A stretch of DNA of 64,000 bases from contig CALBDU010000010.1 of the NCBI GenBank assembly GCA_937927335.1, positions 55,668 through 119,667 on the forward strand, given 5' to 3'. The first letter of the stretch is position 1. The number at the start of each line of letters is the position of its first letter. Of the stretch, positions 43,444 through 51,188 are shown piece after piece. This DNA is from an uncultured Clostridium sp. GTDB lineage: Bacteria; Bacillota; Clostridia; Clostridiales; Clostridiaceae. The notes under the pieces were generated by a model that was given only the letters and a program-made list of their open reading frames with translations, did no database searches and had not been told where the DNA came from. A program made the position numbers and the translations under genes.

Positions 43444-43641
43444 ATGAATGGTACAGTAAAATGGTTTAATGCGGAAAAAGGCTTTGGATTTATTACGGGG
43501 GAAGATGGAAATGATGTATTTGCACATTTTTCTCAAATAAATTCTGAAGGTTTCAAATCACTTGGAGAAGGACAAAAAGTTTCCTATGATGTTGTTAAAG
43601 GACAAAAAGGCCTTCAGGCGGAAAACATAAACATCATATAA
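43444..43641 (+). CDS. Cold shock protein, CspA family
   Basis: The 65-residue protein has the cold shock domain order MNGTVKWFNAEKGFGFITGE, then DVFAHFSQI and VSYDVVKGQKG. RNP1 (KGFGFI) and RNP2 (DVFAHF) are both present. It acts as an RNA chaperone. GGAGG precedes the ATG, and a terminator hairpin follows. Confidence 0.95.
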   Translation: MNGTVKWFNAEKGFGFITGEDGNDVFAHFSQINSEGFKSLGEGQKVSYDVVKGQKGLQAENINII

Positions 43642-43650
43642 TTAATTAGT

Positions 43651-43686
43651 GGGAATCGCAGGTTCACAGCCTGTGATTTTTTATTT
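43651..43686 (+). terminator. Terminator after the cold shock gene
   Basis: AATCGCAGG and CCTGTGATT pair with a wobble, followed by TTTTTATTT. Confidence 0.75.
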
Positions 43687-43766
43687 GTAAAAAAGCATCT
43701 ATTGACAGGAATATAATTATTAATTATAGTTACTACTATAGTGGTATCTATTGGAGGAAAGAAAGA

Positions 43767-44594
43767 ATGATAGATGAAGCATTATTTTCGAAACTGCAGG
43801 GCCTGGGCTTGAATCAATACGAGGCGAAAGCCTATGTGGCATTATTAAATACCGGCACAGCTAATGCCTACACCATTAGTAAGGTATCAGGAATTCCCAG
43901 GGCAAGAATATATGACATTTTGAATACTCTTTCACTGCGTGGAGTTGTGATGCTTGAAGAAAATAGCGATAATACTAAAAATTATACGGCGCTGCCTGTT
44001 AAGGTTTTTTTAGAGCAGGCAAGGGACAAATGGCAAAGCAACTTCAATTGTATAGCTAAGGAGTTAAAGGCTATAGAAGCCCAGGACAAAAAGAAGGATA
44101 CATTTGTTTCAACTGTAAGGGGTGAAGAAAATATCCTGGCCTTTTGCAGAAATCTGATAAGAGATGCAAAGAAAATGGTAATAGTATCACTTTGGGATAC
44201 CATGTACCAGAATCTGCTTCCAGACCTGGAGGAATGCAGAAACAGAGGCTGCAGTGTTCATGGAATAACATTTAATGTGGACTCGCCTATTAAAGGATTG
44301 GATAAACACAGGGAAAACAAACAGCATAACAGCGCAGACAGAAAAAAGTGGTTTATAATTTCCGTAGATGGGACAGAACTGCTTTATGGGCATTCAGCAG
44401 AGTTAAACGGCAATGCATTTTACACTGATGACATAACCCATATATATATCATGGAGGATTATATATTCCATGATATTCTAGTTAATAGAATAACTGAAAA
44501 TGTCAATAGTGACCATATTACAAAAATGATATCCAATGTTTTATCAGAACTGAAAATAGAGGAGGGAATGAAAAATGAAATTATTAAATTTTAA
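43767..44594 (+). CDS. TrmB-family transcriptional regulator
   Basis: The 275-residue protein has the TrmB winged helix (about residues 5-75: LQGLGLNQYEAKAYVALLNTGTANAYTISKVSGIPRARIYDILNTLSLRGVV) and an effector-binding domain with a PLD-like core (VSTVRGEENILAFCRNLIRDAKKMVIVSLW). TrmB members often sense sugars or metabolites. The dyad ACTAC-TATA-GTGGT (about 43731-43744) lies just upstream. It overlaps the next gene by 20 bases, so the hydrolase is likely under its control. Confidence 0.88.
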   Translation: MIDEALFSKLQGLGLNQYEAKAYVALLNTGTANAYTISKVSGIPRARIYDILNTLSLRGVVMLEENSDNTKNYTALPVKVFLEQARDKWQSNFNCIAKELKAIEAQDKKKDTFVSTVRGEENILAFCRNLIRDAKKMVIVSLWDTMYQNLLPDLEECRNRGCSVHGITFNVDSPIKGLDKHRENKQHNSADRKKWFIISVDGTELLYGHSAELNGNAFYTDDITHIYIMEDYIFHDILVNRITENVNSDHITKMISNVLSELKIEEGMKNEIIKF

Positions 44595-45438
44595 GTCAGG
44601 AGACCAGGTGCGGCTAGGTATTAAGGTAGATAAAGGCATAATAGATGTAGAAAGTGCAGCTGAAAAATATTCTATTGAAATGCCTGTAACAATGGAACAG
44701 GTAATTGAAGCCGGAGCGGAAATCCTGCCAAGGTTGAGTGAGCTGGCTGATAAAGAGATTGAAATAATACCTGAAAACCATATTGTCTATGCACCTTGTG
44801 TAACAAATCCTGAAAAAATACTCTGTGTGGGCTTGAATTATGTGAGCCATGCAGATGAAAGCGATATGGCAATTCCATCAGCCCCTGTTTTATTCAGCAA
44901 GTTCAATAATGCGCTGGCGGCCCATAATGAAGCTGTAACACTTCCTAAAGGCGCCTTTAAATACGATTATGAGGCTGAGCTTGTTATAGTGATGGGAAAA
45001 AAGGCTGCTGATATATCCAGGGAAGAAGCATTATCCTATGTATTTGGATATACCGCAGGCAATGATTTGTCTGCCAGAGATCTTCAGTTTGTAAGTGGTC
45101 AATGGCTTCTGGGAAAAACCTGTGACGGGTTTGCACCAGTGGGACCATACCTGGTTACTGCAGATGAGCTGGATTCCGGCAATCTCAATATAAAATGCGA
45201 AGTTAACGGTGAGGTTAAACAAGCTGCAAATACCCGTGACATGATATTTAAGTGTGCGGATATTATAAGCTATGCTTCTAAATATATGACTTTAAAGCCT
45301 GGAGACATTATTTTTTCAGGAACTCCAAGCGGAGTGATGCTTGGATATCCCGAAGACCAGAAAAATTGGCTCAAGGTTGGAGACAAGGTTACTGTATCTA
45401 TTGAAAAGATCGGAAGCCTTACTAATATTCTAAAATAA
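44575..45438 (+). CDS. Fumarylacetoacetate hydrolase-family protein
   Basis: The 287-residue protein has the FAH core (about residues 80-280): PEKILCVGLNYVSHADE, then PVLFSKFNNALAAHNEAV, DYEAELVIVMGKKA, and YTAGNDLSARDLQF, with Glu and Asp metal ligands. These enzymes cleave or isomerise beta-dicarbonyl substrates such as oxaloacetate or acylpyruvates. A first domain of about 70 residues is as in bacterial acylpyruvases. Substrate unknown. Translationally coupled to the TrmB-type regulator. Confidence 0.88.
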   Translation: MKLLNFKSGDQVRLGIKVDKGIIDVESAAEKYSIEMPVTMEQVIEAGAEILPRLSELADKEIEIIPENHIVYAPCVTNPEKILCVGLNYVSHADESDMAIPSAPVLFSKFNNALAAHNEAVTLPKGAFKYDYEAELVIVMGKKAADISREEALSYVFGYTAGNDLSARDLQFVSGQWLLGKTCDGFAPVGPYLVTADELDSGNLNIKCEVNGEVKQAANTRDMIFKCADIISYASKYMTLKPGDIIFSGTPSGVMLGYPEDQKNWLKVGDKVTVSIEKIGSLTNILK

Positions 45439-45476
45439 AAAGCTTATTAAAATATTTTTTTACAGGAGAGAGGAAA

Positions 45477-46496
45477 ATGGATAAAGTAAGACTTGGACGC
45501 ACAAATCTAGAGGTGAGCAGAAGCGGGTTCGGATGTTTGCCTATTCAAAGAATTTCATTTGATGAGTCAGAAAAAATCCTGAAGAAGGCTTATGATAACG
45601 GGATAAATTTTTTTGACACTGCAAGACAGTATACAGATAGTGAAGAAAAGGTAGGATATGCTTTAAGCAGTGTAAGACAGAATATCATAATTGCAACTAA
45701 AAGTCATGCAAATGATAAAAAGACAATGTTTGAACATCTGGAAACCAGTTTGAAAAATTTGAAGACAGACTACATAGATATTTACCAGCTTCATAACCCT
45801 GAAGTTTATCCCGACCCCGAGGACAAGGATGGACTTTACGCTGGAATTATTGAAGCCAAGAAAAAGGGATTAATCCGCTTTGTTGGTATAACCAACCACA
45901 GCCTGGATATTGCCATTAAGGCGGCAGAATCAGGTCTTTACGATACAGTACAGTTTCCCCTTAGCTGCCTCTCGGCTGATAGAGATTTAAAGCTTATAGA
46001 GGTATGCAGGCAGAATAATGTGGGGGTTATTGCTATGAAAGCCCTGTCTGGCGGATTGATTACAAATGTAGCATCAACCTTCACCTTCCTAAGGCAGTTT
46101 GATAATCTTGTTCCCATCTGGGGCATACAAAGGATGGAAGAGCTCCAGGAGTTTTTGGCGCTAGAAAAAAATCCACCTGCTTTAAATGAAGAAATGTGGG
46201 AAATAATAAAAAAGGACAGAGCAGAGCTTTCGGGGGATTTTTGCAGGGGCTGCGGATATTGCCTGCCATGCCCGGCAGGTATAGATATACCCAACCAGGC
46301 AAGGATATCCTTAATGATGAACAGGTCCCCCTATAAACAGTTCCTTGAGGATGATTTTAAGGAGAAAATGGAGCTTATAAATAATTGTATAAATTGCGGG
46401 CACTGCAAAAACCATTGCCCTTATAAGCTGGATACTCCTACTCTTCTGAAAAAAGAATTAAAAAAATATCATGATTTTTATGATAAGCATAAATAA
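45477..46496 (+). CDS. Aldo/keto reductase with C-terminal Fe-S clusters
   Basis: The 339-residue protein has an aldo/keto reductase barrel (MDKVRLGRTNLEVSRSGFG, DTARQYTDSEEKVGYAL, IYQLHNPEV) and a ferredoxin-like end with CRGCGYCLPCPAGI and CINCGHCKNHCPY, each suited to a [4Fe-4S] cluster. This fusion is common in anaerobes. It lies 38 bp after the hydrolase gene and could be part of the same transcript. Its 3' end overlaps the convergent transporter gene by 19 bases. Confidence 0.9.
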   Translation: MDKVRLGRTNLEVSRSGFGCLPIQRISFDESEKILKKAYDNGINFFDTARQYTDSEEKVGYALSSVRQNIIIATKSHANDKKTMFEHLETSLKNLKTDYIDIYQLHNPEVYPDPEDKDGLYAGIIEAKKKGLIRFVGITNHSLDIAIKAAESGLYDTVQFPLSCLSADRDLKLIEVCRQNNVGVIAMKALSGGLITNVASTFTFLRQFDNLVPIWGIQRMEELQEFLALEKNPPALNEEMWEIIKKDRAELSGDFCRGCGYCLPCPAGIDIPNQARISLMMNRSPYKQFLEDDFKEKMELINNCINCGHCKNHCPYKLDTPTLLKKELKKYHDFYDKHK

Positions 46497-47578
46497 TTAA
46501 AAATAGTAAATACAAACAGGCTTATTATGTTGTAAATATTGAATTTCAACAGGTAAGACCTGTTTTTACATTGGTTTTCCTTAATGTATATTTTGTAAGA
46601 GATAACGCTGGCTAGAGAAGCTATTATTGTACCCATACCACCGGTATTTACGCCAAGAAGTACTTCCTTCCAATTACTTGTGAAGCTTGAAACCAATATT
46701 GAACAGGGTACATTGCTTACTACCTGGCTTAATAATATGGAAGATATATATGGCATGCTGGGTTTCTGTAAAATTAAAGTCAAAAATGTTTTTATAAAGC
46801 TAATGTTTGATATGTTTCCAATGAAAATGAAAAAACATATAAAGGTTCCTAAAAGAAAATAATCCACTCGCGCTATCAGCTGTTTATCCAGAAGTATTAC
46901 TGACAGCAAGGTTATAAGCAGGGTGTACTTATAGTCTACTATTCCGAAAACTGAAAACACAATAAATGAAAACAGAAGAATGTAAATCAAAGTTCTTTTG
47001 TTAACCTTAATGCTGGAGGAATGATTCACAAGCAGTATTTTTTTCCTCACAACCCTCTTATTCAAAATAAAAAGCCAAAGCATGCCAAAAGCGACGAAGG
47101 GTATAGTAACGGAGAAAAACTGCATTGCACTTAATTTATAATAGGCAAAAAGAAACAGATTTTGAGGGTTCCCCATAGGAGTAAGGGAGCTGCCAATATT
47201 TGCCGCCAGAGTCTGGAAAATAATTGTTTTCATTGGATCCAGTTTTGTTTTTTTAAAGGTAATAATGCACAATGGAACAAAGGTAAGCAGCGCTACATCA
47301 TTTGTAACAAGCATGGATGCAAAAAACGTTATTATAATGAAAATCAGTGACAGTGTTCTGGTATCGCTGCATTTCTCTAACATGCACAGGGCAGCCTTAT
47401 CTAACAGCTGCATATCCTTTAAGGCTGATATTATAAGCATTAGATTGAAAAGAAGTATCAGTACCTTGAAATTTATGTATGACAGCTCTGGGCGTACGAA
47501 AACAGATGTCGCTGTAGCTGCCAGCAGAGAGATTGAAAACAGTTTGTCCTTTTCCAATGTTTGAAATATAGTTTTCAT
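46478..47578 (-). CDS. SLC13/ArsB-like anion transporter
   Basis: The 366-residue membrane protein has about ten hydrophobic helices and the anion-transport motifs TNDVALLTFVPL at about residue 92 and GSSLTPMGNPQNLFLF at about residue 128, typical of the ArsB/NhaD/SLC13 family. It is shorter than many relatives, which often reach 430 residues. Dicarboxylate, citrate or arsenite-like anions are possible substrates. It follows the AlkD-like gene by 1 base on the same strand. Confidence 0.82.
   Translation of the reverse strand: MKTIFQTLEKDKLFSISLLAATATSVFVRPELSYINFKVLILLFNLMLIISALKDMQLLDKAALCMLEKCSDTRTLSLIFIIITFFASMLVTNDVALLTFVPLCIITFKKTKLDPMKTIIFQTLAANIGSSLTPMGNPQNLFLFAYYKLSAMQFFSVTIPFVAFGMLWLFILNKRVVRKKILLVNHSSSIKVNKRTLIYILLFSFIVFSVFGIVDYKYTLLITLLSVILLDKQLIARVDYFLLGTFICFFIFIGNISNISFIKTFLTLILQKPSMPYISSILLSQVVSNVPCSILVSSFTSNWKEVLLGVNTGGMGTIIASLASVISYKIYIKENQCKNRSYLLKFNIYNIISLFVFTIFNYLCLS
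46548..46566 (+). terminator. Possible terminator inside the convergent gene
   Basis: AACAGG and CCTGTT form a 6-bp stem followed by TTTAC. It would end the aldo/keto reductase transcript inside the reverse-strand transporter gene. Weak. Confidence 0.35.
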
Positions 47579-47579
47579 A

Positions 47580-48260
47580 TTATTTCCTCTTTAAGCTGCG
47601 GATGACTGACTTGGTTTCAGCATCAACCTGGTGTGATTCAATAATTTTTTGCAGCCCCTTATTATAAGTGAAATTGTCCACTGAACTAGTTTTTAAATAT
47701 TCAAGAGTTTTTTTAGGATATTTTATGAAGCATATAGATAGTGCCCAGGCTGCGGCCATTTTAACGTAATAGTCGGGATGCTTAATTTTGTCCAGTATCT
47801 GTAGTACTCTATCTATATAATTGTCATTGATGTAATAATTAAGAAGCATAACTACACCGAACCTTAAAGAATATGGTTCCTTAGAGTCAAAACAGCCCTG
47901 AAGGAACTTCCATATTATTTCCTGATTTGCTTTAGCAATTTTCAATCCGCTGCAAAAACTGTCGCAAACAGCCCAGTTGTTTATTTGGGGTATAAAGTCT
48001 GAGATATATCCAATAATCTCATCAATATCTGCCTTGGCATAACCAATTACCATGCCGCGCAGCATTATTTCCTCAAAATATATATCTTCAGCAGCAGCCA
48101 GGTATTCTCTCCAGCAGCCTCTGGATATTTCTACAGCTAGTTTTCTGAGCTTTGGAAGTCTTACTCCCAGTACATTTTCTGATCCAGGAGTCAGTTTTAT
48201 AATAAAGTTTTTATAATCCTCATCTGCCAGTTGAAAAAGTTGATTCCTAATGTGATTCAT
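47580..48260 (-). CDS. AlkD-like DNA alkylation repair glycosylase
   Basis: The 226-residue protein matches the AlkD HEAT-repeat family: GVRLPKLRKLAVEI, then YFEEIMLRGMVIGYA, INNWAVCDSFCS, and YVKMAAAWALSICFIKYP. AlkD removes bulky alkylated purines by gripping the DNA backbone. The WAVCDSFC segment and Asp in it match the active-site aspartate of the family. It lies divergent from the Ada-like gene, forming an alkylation repair neighbourhood. Confidence 0.9.
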   Translation of the reverse strand: MNHIRNQLFQLADEDYKNFIIKLTPGSENVLGVRLPKLRKLAVEISRGCWREYLAAAEDIYFEEIMLRGMVIGYAKADIDEIIGYISDFIPQINNWAVCDSFCSGLKIAKANQEIIWKFLQGCFDSKEPYSLRFGVVMLLNYYINDNYIDRVLQILDKIKHPDYYVKMAAAWALSICFIKYPKKTLEYLKTSSVDNFTYNKGLQKIIESHQVDAETKSVIRSLKRK

Positions 48261-48375
48261 TCTGCACCTCCAATTAATTTCCTGATTATTATAACATAAT
48301 TAAAAGGTGAAATATTGAAAGACATATTACAAAAACTTTGATAAAATTATTTTGAGAATAGTTGGGAGGATTGTT

Positions 48376-48930
48376 ATGCTTTCTAATAATGATAAGTGGA
48401 ACGCATTGGTTAAATGTGATGAAAAATACGATGGCAAATTCTTTTACGGTGTTAAAACCACAGGGATATTCTGCAGGCCTTCTTGCAAATCAAAGGAACC
48501 TTTGAAACAGAATGTGGAGTTTTATGACAATGCTGATGAGGCTGTACGAAACGGTTTTCGCCCTTGCAAGAGATGCAGGCCTGATTTGATTGAATATAGA
48601 CCGGTACTGGATATGGTGGAAAGGGCTGAAAGAGTTTTCAATTTATATTACGACGATAAAAATAAGCTGAAATTTGAAATAAATGCTTTGGGAATAAGCC
48701 AAAATAGATTAATCAGACTTTTCAGGGAACAATATAATATGACACCTGTGGAATATTTAAACAAGCTTAGGGTGGAAAGGGCAGCTAAGCTCCTTCAAGA
48801 CTCGGATGCTGATATCTTGACCATAGCCATGAAATGCGGCTTTGGAAGTATATCATCCTTTTACTGCCTTTTTAAGCATCACCAGGGTGCAACTCCTGGT
48901 GAATACAGGAAAACAGGAGGTAAGCTATGA
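48376..48930 (+). CDS. Ada-type alkylation sensor with AraC helix-turn-helix
   Basis: The 184-residue protein starts with the Ada zinc-binding methyl acceptor domain (VKTTGIFCRPSCKSKEPLKQNVEFY, then GFRPCKRCRPD), whose four Cys bind zinc and accept a methyl group from phosphotriesters. The C-terminal half is AraC-like (SQNRLIRLFREQYNMTPVEYLNKLR). The O6-methylguanine acceptor domain is a separate gene here, directly downstream. ATG 48376 is chosen with GGGAGG upstream. Confidence 0.92.
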   Translation: MLSNNDKWNALVKCDEKYDGKFFYGVKTTGIFCRPSCKSKEPLKQNVEFYDNADEAVRNGFRPCKRCRPDLIEYRPVLDMVERAERVFNLYYDDKNKLKFEINALGISQNRLIRLFREQYNMTPVEYLNKLRVERAAKLLQDSDADILTIAMKCGFGSISSFYCLFKHHQGATPGEYRKTGGKL

Positions 48931-49403
48931 AAAATGTATTTTACTATGATATGGAAATCGGGAAGTTACTCATTGCCGATAATGGAGATGCTGTTACCAA
49001 TATATATTTTAAAGAAGATACTGACCTTAAGGATGAATATGTAGTTAACGAAACAGAGCTGATCAAAAGAACCTTTAACGAGCTTAAGGAGTATTTTGCA
49101 GGGAAGAGAAAGTCCTTTGATATTCCTCTGTTTATAAAAGGTACTGAATTTCAAAAGAAATGCTGGCAGGCTCTTCTTGAAATTCCTTATGGGGAAACCA
49201 GAACCTATGGTCAGATTGCGGAAATGATAGGGAATCCTAAGGCCTGCCGGGCAGTAGGACTGTCAAACAACAGAAATCCAATATCAATAATAATACCGTG
49301 TCACAGGGTTATAGGAGCAAACGGGAAGCTTGTGGGTTATGCAGGAGGACTTCAGGTAAAGGAATATCTGCTTAAGCTTGAGAGAGGTGAATATAATGCT
49401 TAA
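48927..49403 (+). CDS. ogt: Methylated-DNA-protein-cysteine methyltransferase
   Basis: The 158-residue protein has the active-site PCHRVIGANGKLVGYAGGL (about residues 122-140) with the acceptor Cys. It removes methyl from O6-methylguanine in one irreversible transfer. It overlaps the Ada-like gene by 4 bases and the endonuclease IV gene by 8, so the three form one operon. Confidence 0.95.
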   Translation: MKNVFYYDMEIGKLLIADNGDAVTNIYFKEDTDLKDEYVVNETELIKRTFNELKEYFAGKRKSFDIPLFIKGTEFQKKCWQALLEIPYGETRTYGQIAEMIGNPKACRAVGLSNNRNPISIIIPCHRVIGANGKLVGYAGGLQVKEYLLKLERGEYNA

Positions 49404-50238
49404 TATAGGCTGTCATTTATCTTCCTCCAGGGGCTTTACCAATATGGGAAAGGAAGCATTGGATATAGGTGCAAATACCTTTCAGTTTTTCAGCAGAAAT
49501 CCTCGTGGAAGCAAGGCAAAGGCAATAGATACAGCGGATGTTAAAGGTCTTCTTGAAATAATGGATAAACACAATTTCCCCGTGATACTTGCTCACGCAC
49601 CCTACACCATGAATCCCTGCTCAGCGGATTCGGGCCTTCGGAAACTGGCCCATGATATGATGAAGGATGATTTGGACAGGATGGAAATGCTGCCGGGAAA
49701 TTTATATAATTTTCATCCGGGAAGCCACGTGGGGCAGGGGGTTGAAACCGGTATAAAGTACATATCAGAGTTATTGAACCAGGTTATCACACCTCAGCAG
49801 AATACAATGGTACTTCTGGAAACCATGGCTGGAAAAGGCAGCGAAATCGGTGGGACCTTTGATGAATTAAAGGCAATAATTGACAGGGTGCAATATCCTG
49901 AAAAGATAGGAATATGTCTCGATACCTGTCATGTGTTTGATGCAGGCTATGATATTGTCATGGATCTGGAAGGAGTACTTGAAAGCTTTGATAAGGTCAT
50001 AGGCTTAAGCAAGCTATATGCAATACATCTTAACGACAGTTTAAATCTTTATGGAAGTCATAAAGACCGGCATGCCTGTATAGGGAAGGGCACCATAGGC
50101 CTGGAAGGAATAATGAGGATAATTAACCATCCCAAGCTTCAGAAGCTGCCCTTTTATCTGGAAACACCAAATGATCTTCAAGGCTATGCAGATGAAATAA
50201 AACTATTAAAAGAAATATATAAGGGAGGTTCACACTGA
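49396..50238 (+). CDS. nfo: Endonuclease IV
   Basis: The 280-residue protein is an apurinic/apyrimidinic endonuclease: GCHLSSSRGF at the N terminus, then NFHPGSH, ETMAGKGSEIGGTF, CLDTCHVFDAGYD and HLNDS, with the His, Glu and Asp ligands of three zinc ions. It cuts abasic sites left by alkylation repair glycosylases. ATG 49396 overlaps the ogt stop and follows GAGAGGTGA. Confidence 0.95.
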   Translation: MLNIGCHLSSSRGFTNMGKEALDIGANTFQFFSRNPRGSKAKAIDTADVKGLLEIMDKHNFPVILAHAPYTMNPCSADSGLRKLAHDMMKDDLDRMEMLPGNLYNFHPGSHVGQGVETGIKYISELLNQVITPQQNTMVLLETMAGKGSEIGGTFDELKAIIDRVQYPEKIGICLDTCHVFDAGYDIVMDLEGVLESFDKVIGLSKLYAIHLNDSLNLYGSHKDRHACIGKGTIGLEGIMRIINHPKLQKLPFYLETPNDLQGYADEIKLLKEIYKGGSH

Positions 50239-51110
50239 TGAATAAGGATATAGTTATAGGCTTTATAGGCTTAGGGGTAATGGGCAGAAGTATGGCTGCC
50301 CACATTTTGGCTGCAGGCTATAAAATGGTGGTTTACAACCGTACAAGAACCAGGGCTGATGAACTGGTTGAAAAAGGTGCTCAGTGGAAGGATACTGTTA
50401 AAGAGGTATCCCAGGTAGCAAATGTAATTATAACAATGGTTGGCTACCCTGCTGATGTGGAAGAGGTTTATTTCGGAGACCAGGGAATATTGATGAATGC
50501 AAGGCCTGGCACTTATGTGATAGATATGACCACCTCAGAGCCCAGGCTTGCTAAAAAGATTTTCAGTGAAGCAGGAAAAAAAGGAATTCATTCTCTTGAT
50601 GCCCCGGTTTCAGGAGGAGATATAGGCGCCAAAAACGCAGCATTGACAATAATGGTTGGTGGAGAAAGGGATATTTTTGAGAAGATGAAGCCCATATTGG
50701 AACTAATGGGGAAGAATATTGTACTTCAAGGTACCGCGGGAGCCGGACAGCATACAAAAATGTGCAACCAGATAGCCATTGCTTCAAATATGATTGGTGT
50801 AAGCGAGGCTATGGTTTATGCAAAAAAGGCAGGCCTGGACCCTGTTAAGGTGCTGGAAAGCATCGGTGCTGGTGCTGCAGGAAGCTGGTCGCTGAGCAAC
50901 CTGGCTCCTAGAATGATTAAAGGGGATTTTGAGCCGGGATTTTATGTTAAGCATTTTGTTAAGGACATGAAAATTGCCATTTCCGAAGCTGAGGCCATGG
51001 GACTCAGTACCCCCGGACTTCTGCTTTCAAAATCCCTCTATGACCAGCTGGTTGAGGAACATAAGGAGAATAAAGGCACCCAGGTGCTGTTTGAACTGCT
51101 GGACAAATAA
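50238..51110 (+). CDS. 3-hydroxyisobutyrate/2-hydroxy-3-oxopropionate dehydrogenase-family reductase
   Basis: The 290-residue protein has the family sequence: IGFIGLGVMGRSMAAHILAAG (Rossmann), DAPVSGGDIGAKNAAL, and a catalytic Lys in GAGQHTKMCNQI. The C-terminal helical domain ends near LLDK. It reduces tartronate semialdehyde or oxidises 3-hydroxyisobutyrate-like acids; substrate not clear. Its ATG shares one base with the nfo stop, so it is coupled to the repair operon. Confidence 0.88.
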   Translation: MNKDIVIGFIGLGVMGRSMAAHILAAGYKMVVYNRTRTRADELVEKGAQWKDTVKEVSQVANVIITMVGYPADVEEVYFGDQGILMNARPGTYVIDMTTSEPRLAKKIFSEAGKKGIHSLDAPVSGGDIGAKNAALTIMVGGERDIFEKMKPILELMGKNIVLQGTAGAGQHTKMCNQIAIASNMIGVSEAMVYAKKAGLDPVKVLESIGAGAAGSWSLSNLAPRMIKGDFEPGFYVKHFVKDMKIAISEAEAMGLSTPGLLLSKSLYDQLVEEHKENKGTQVLFELLDK

Positions 51111-51188
51111 AAATCATTTACTTAAGAAAGCGTGAACTGCTACGATAATAATATTACAATGTGTTCACACTTTTGAAAGGATGATTCT

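Noticed and set aside
46478..47578. Arsenite efflux pump ArsB as a firm name
   Set aside because: The family is broad, and no arsR or arsC is nearby, so only the superfamily is given.
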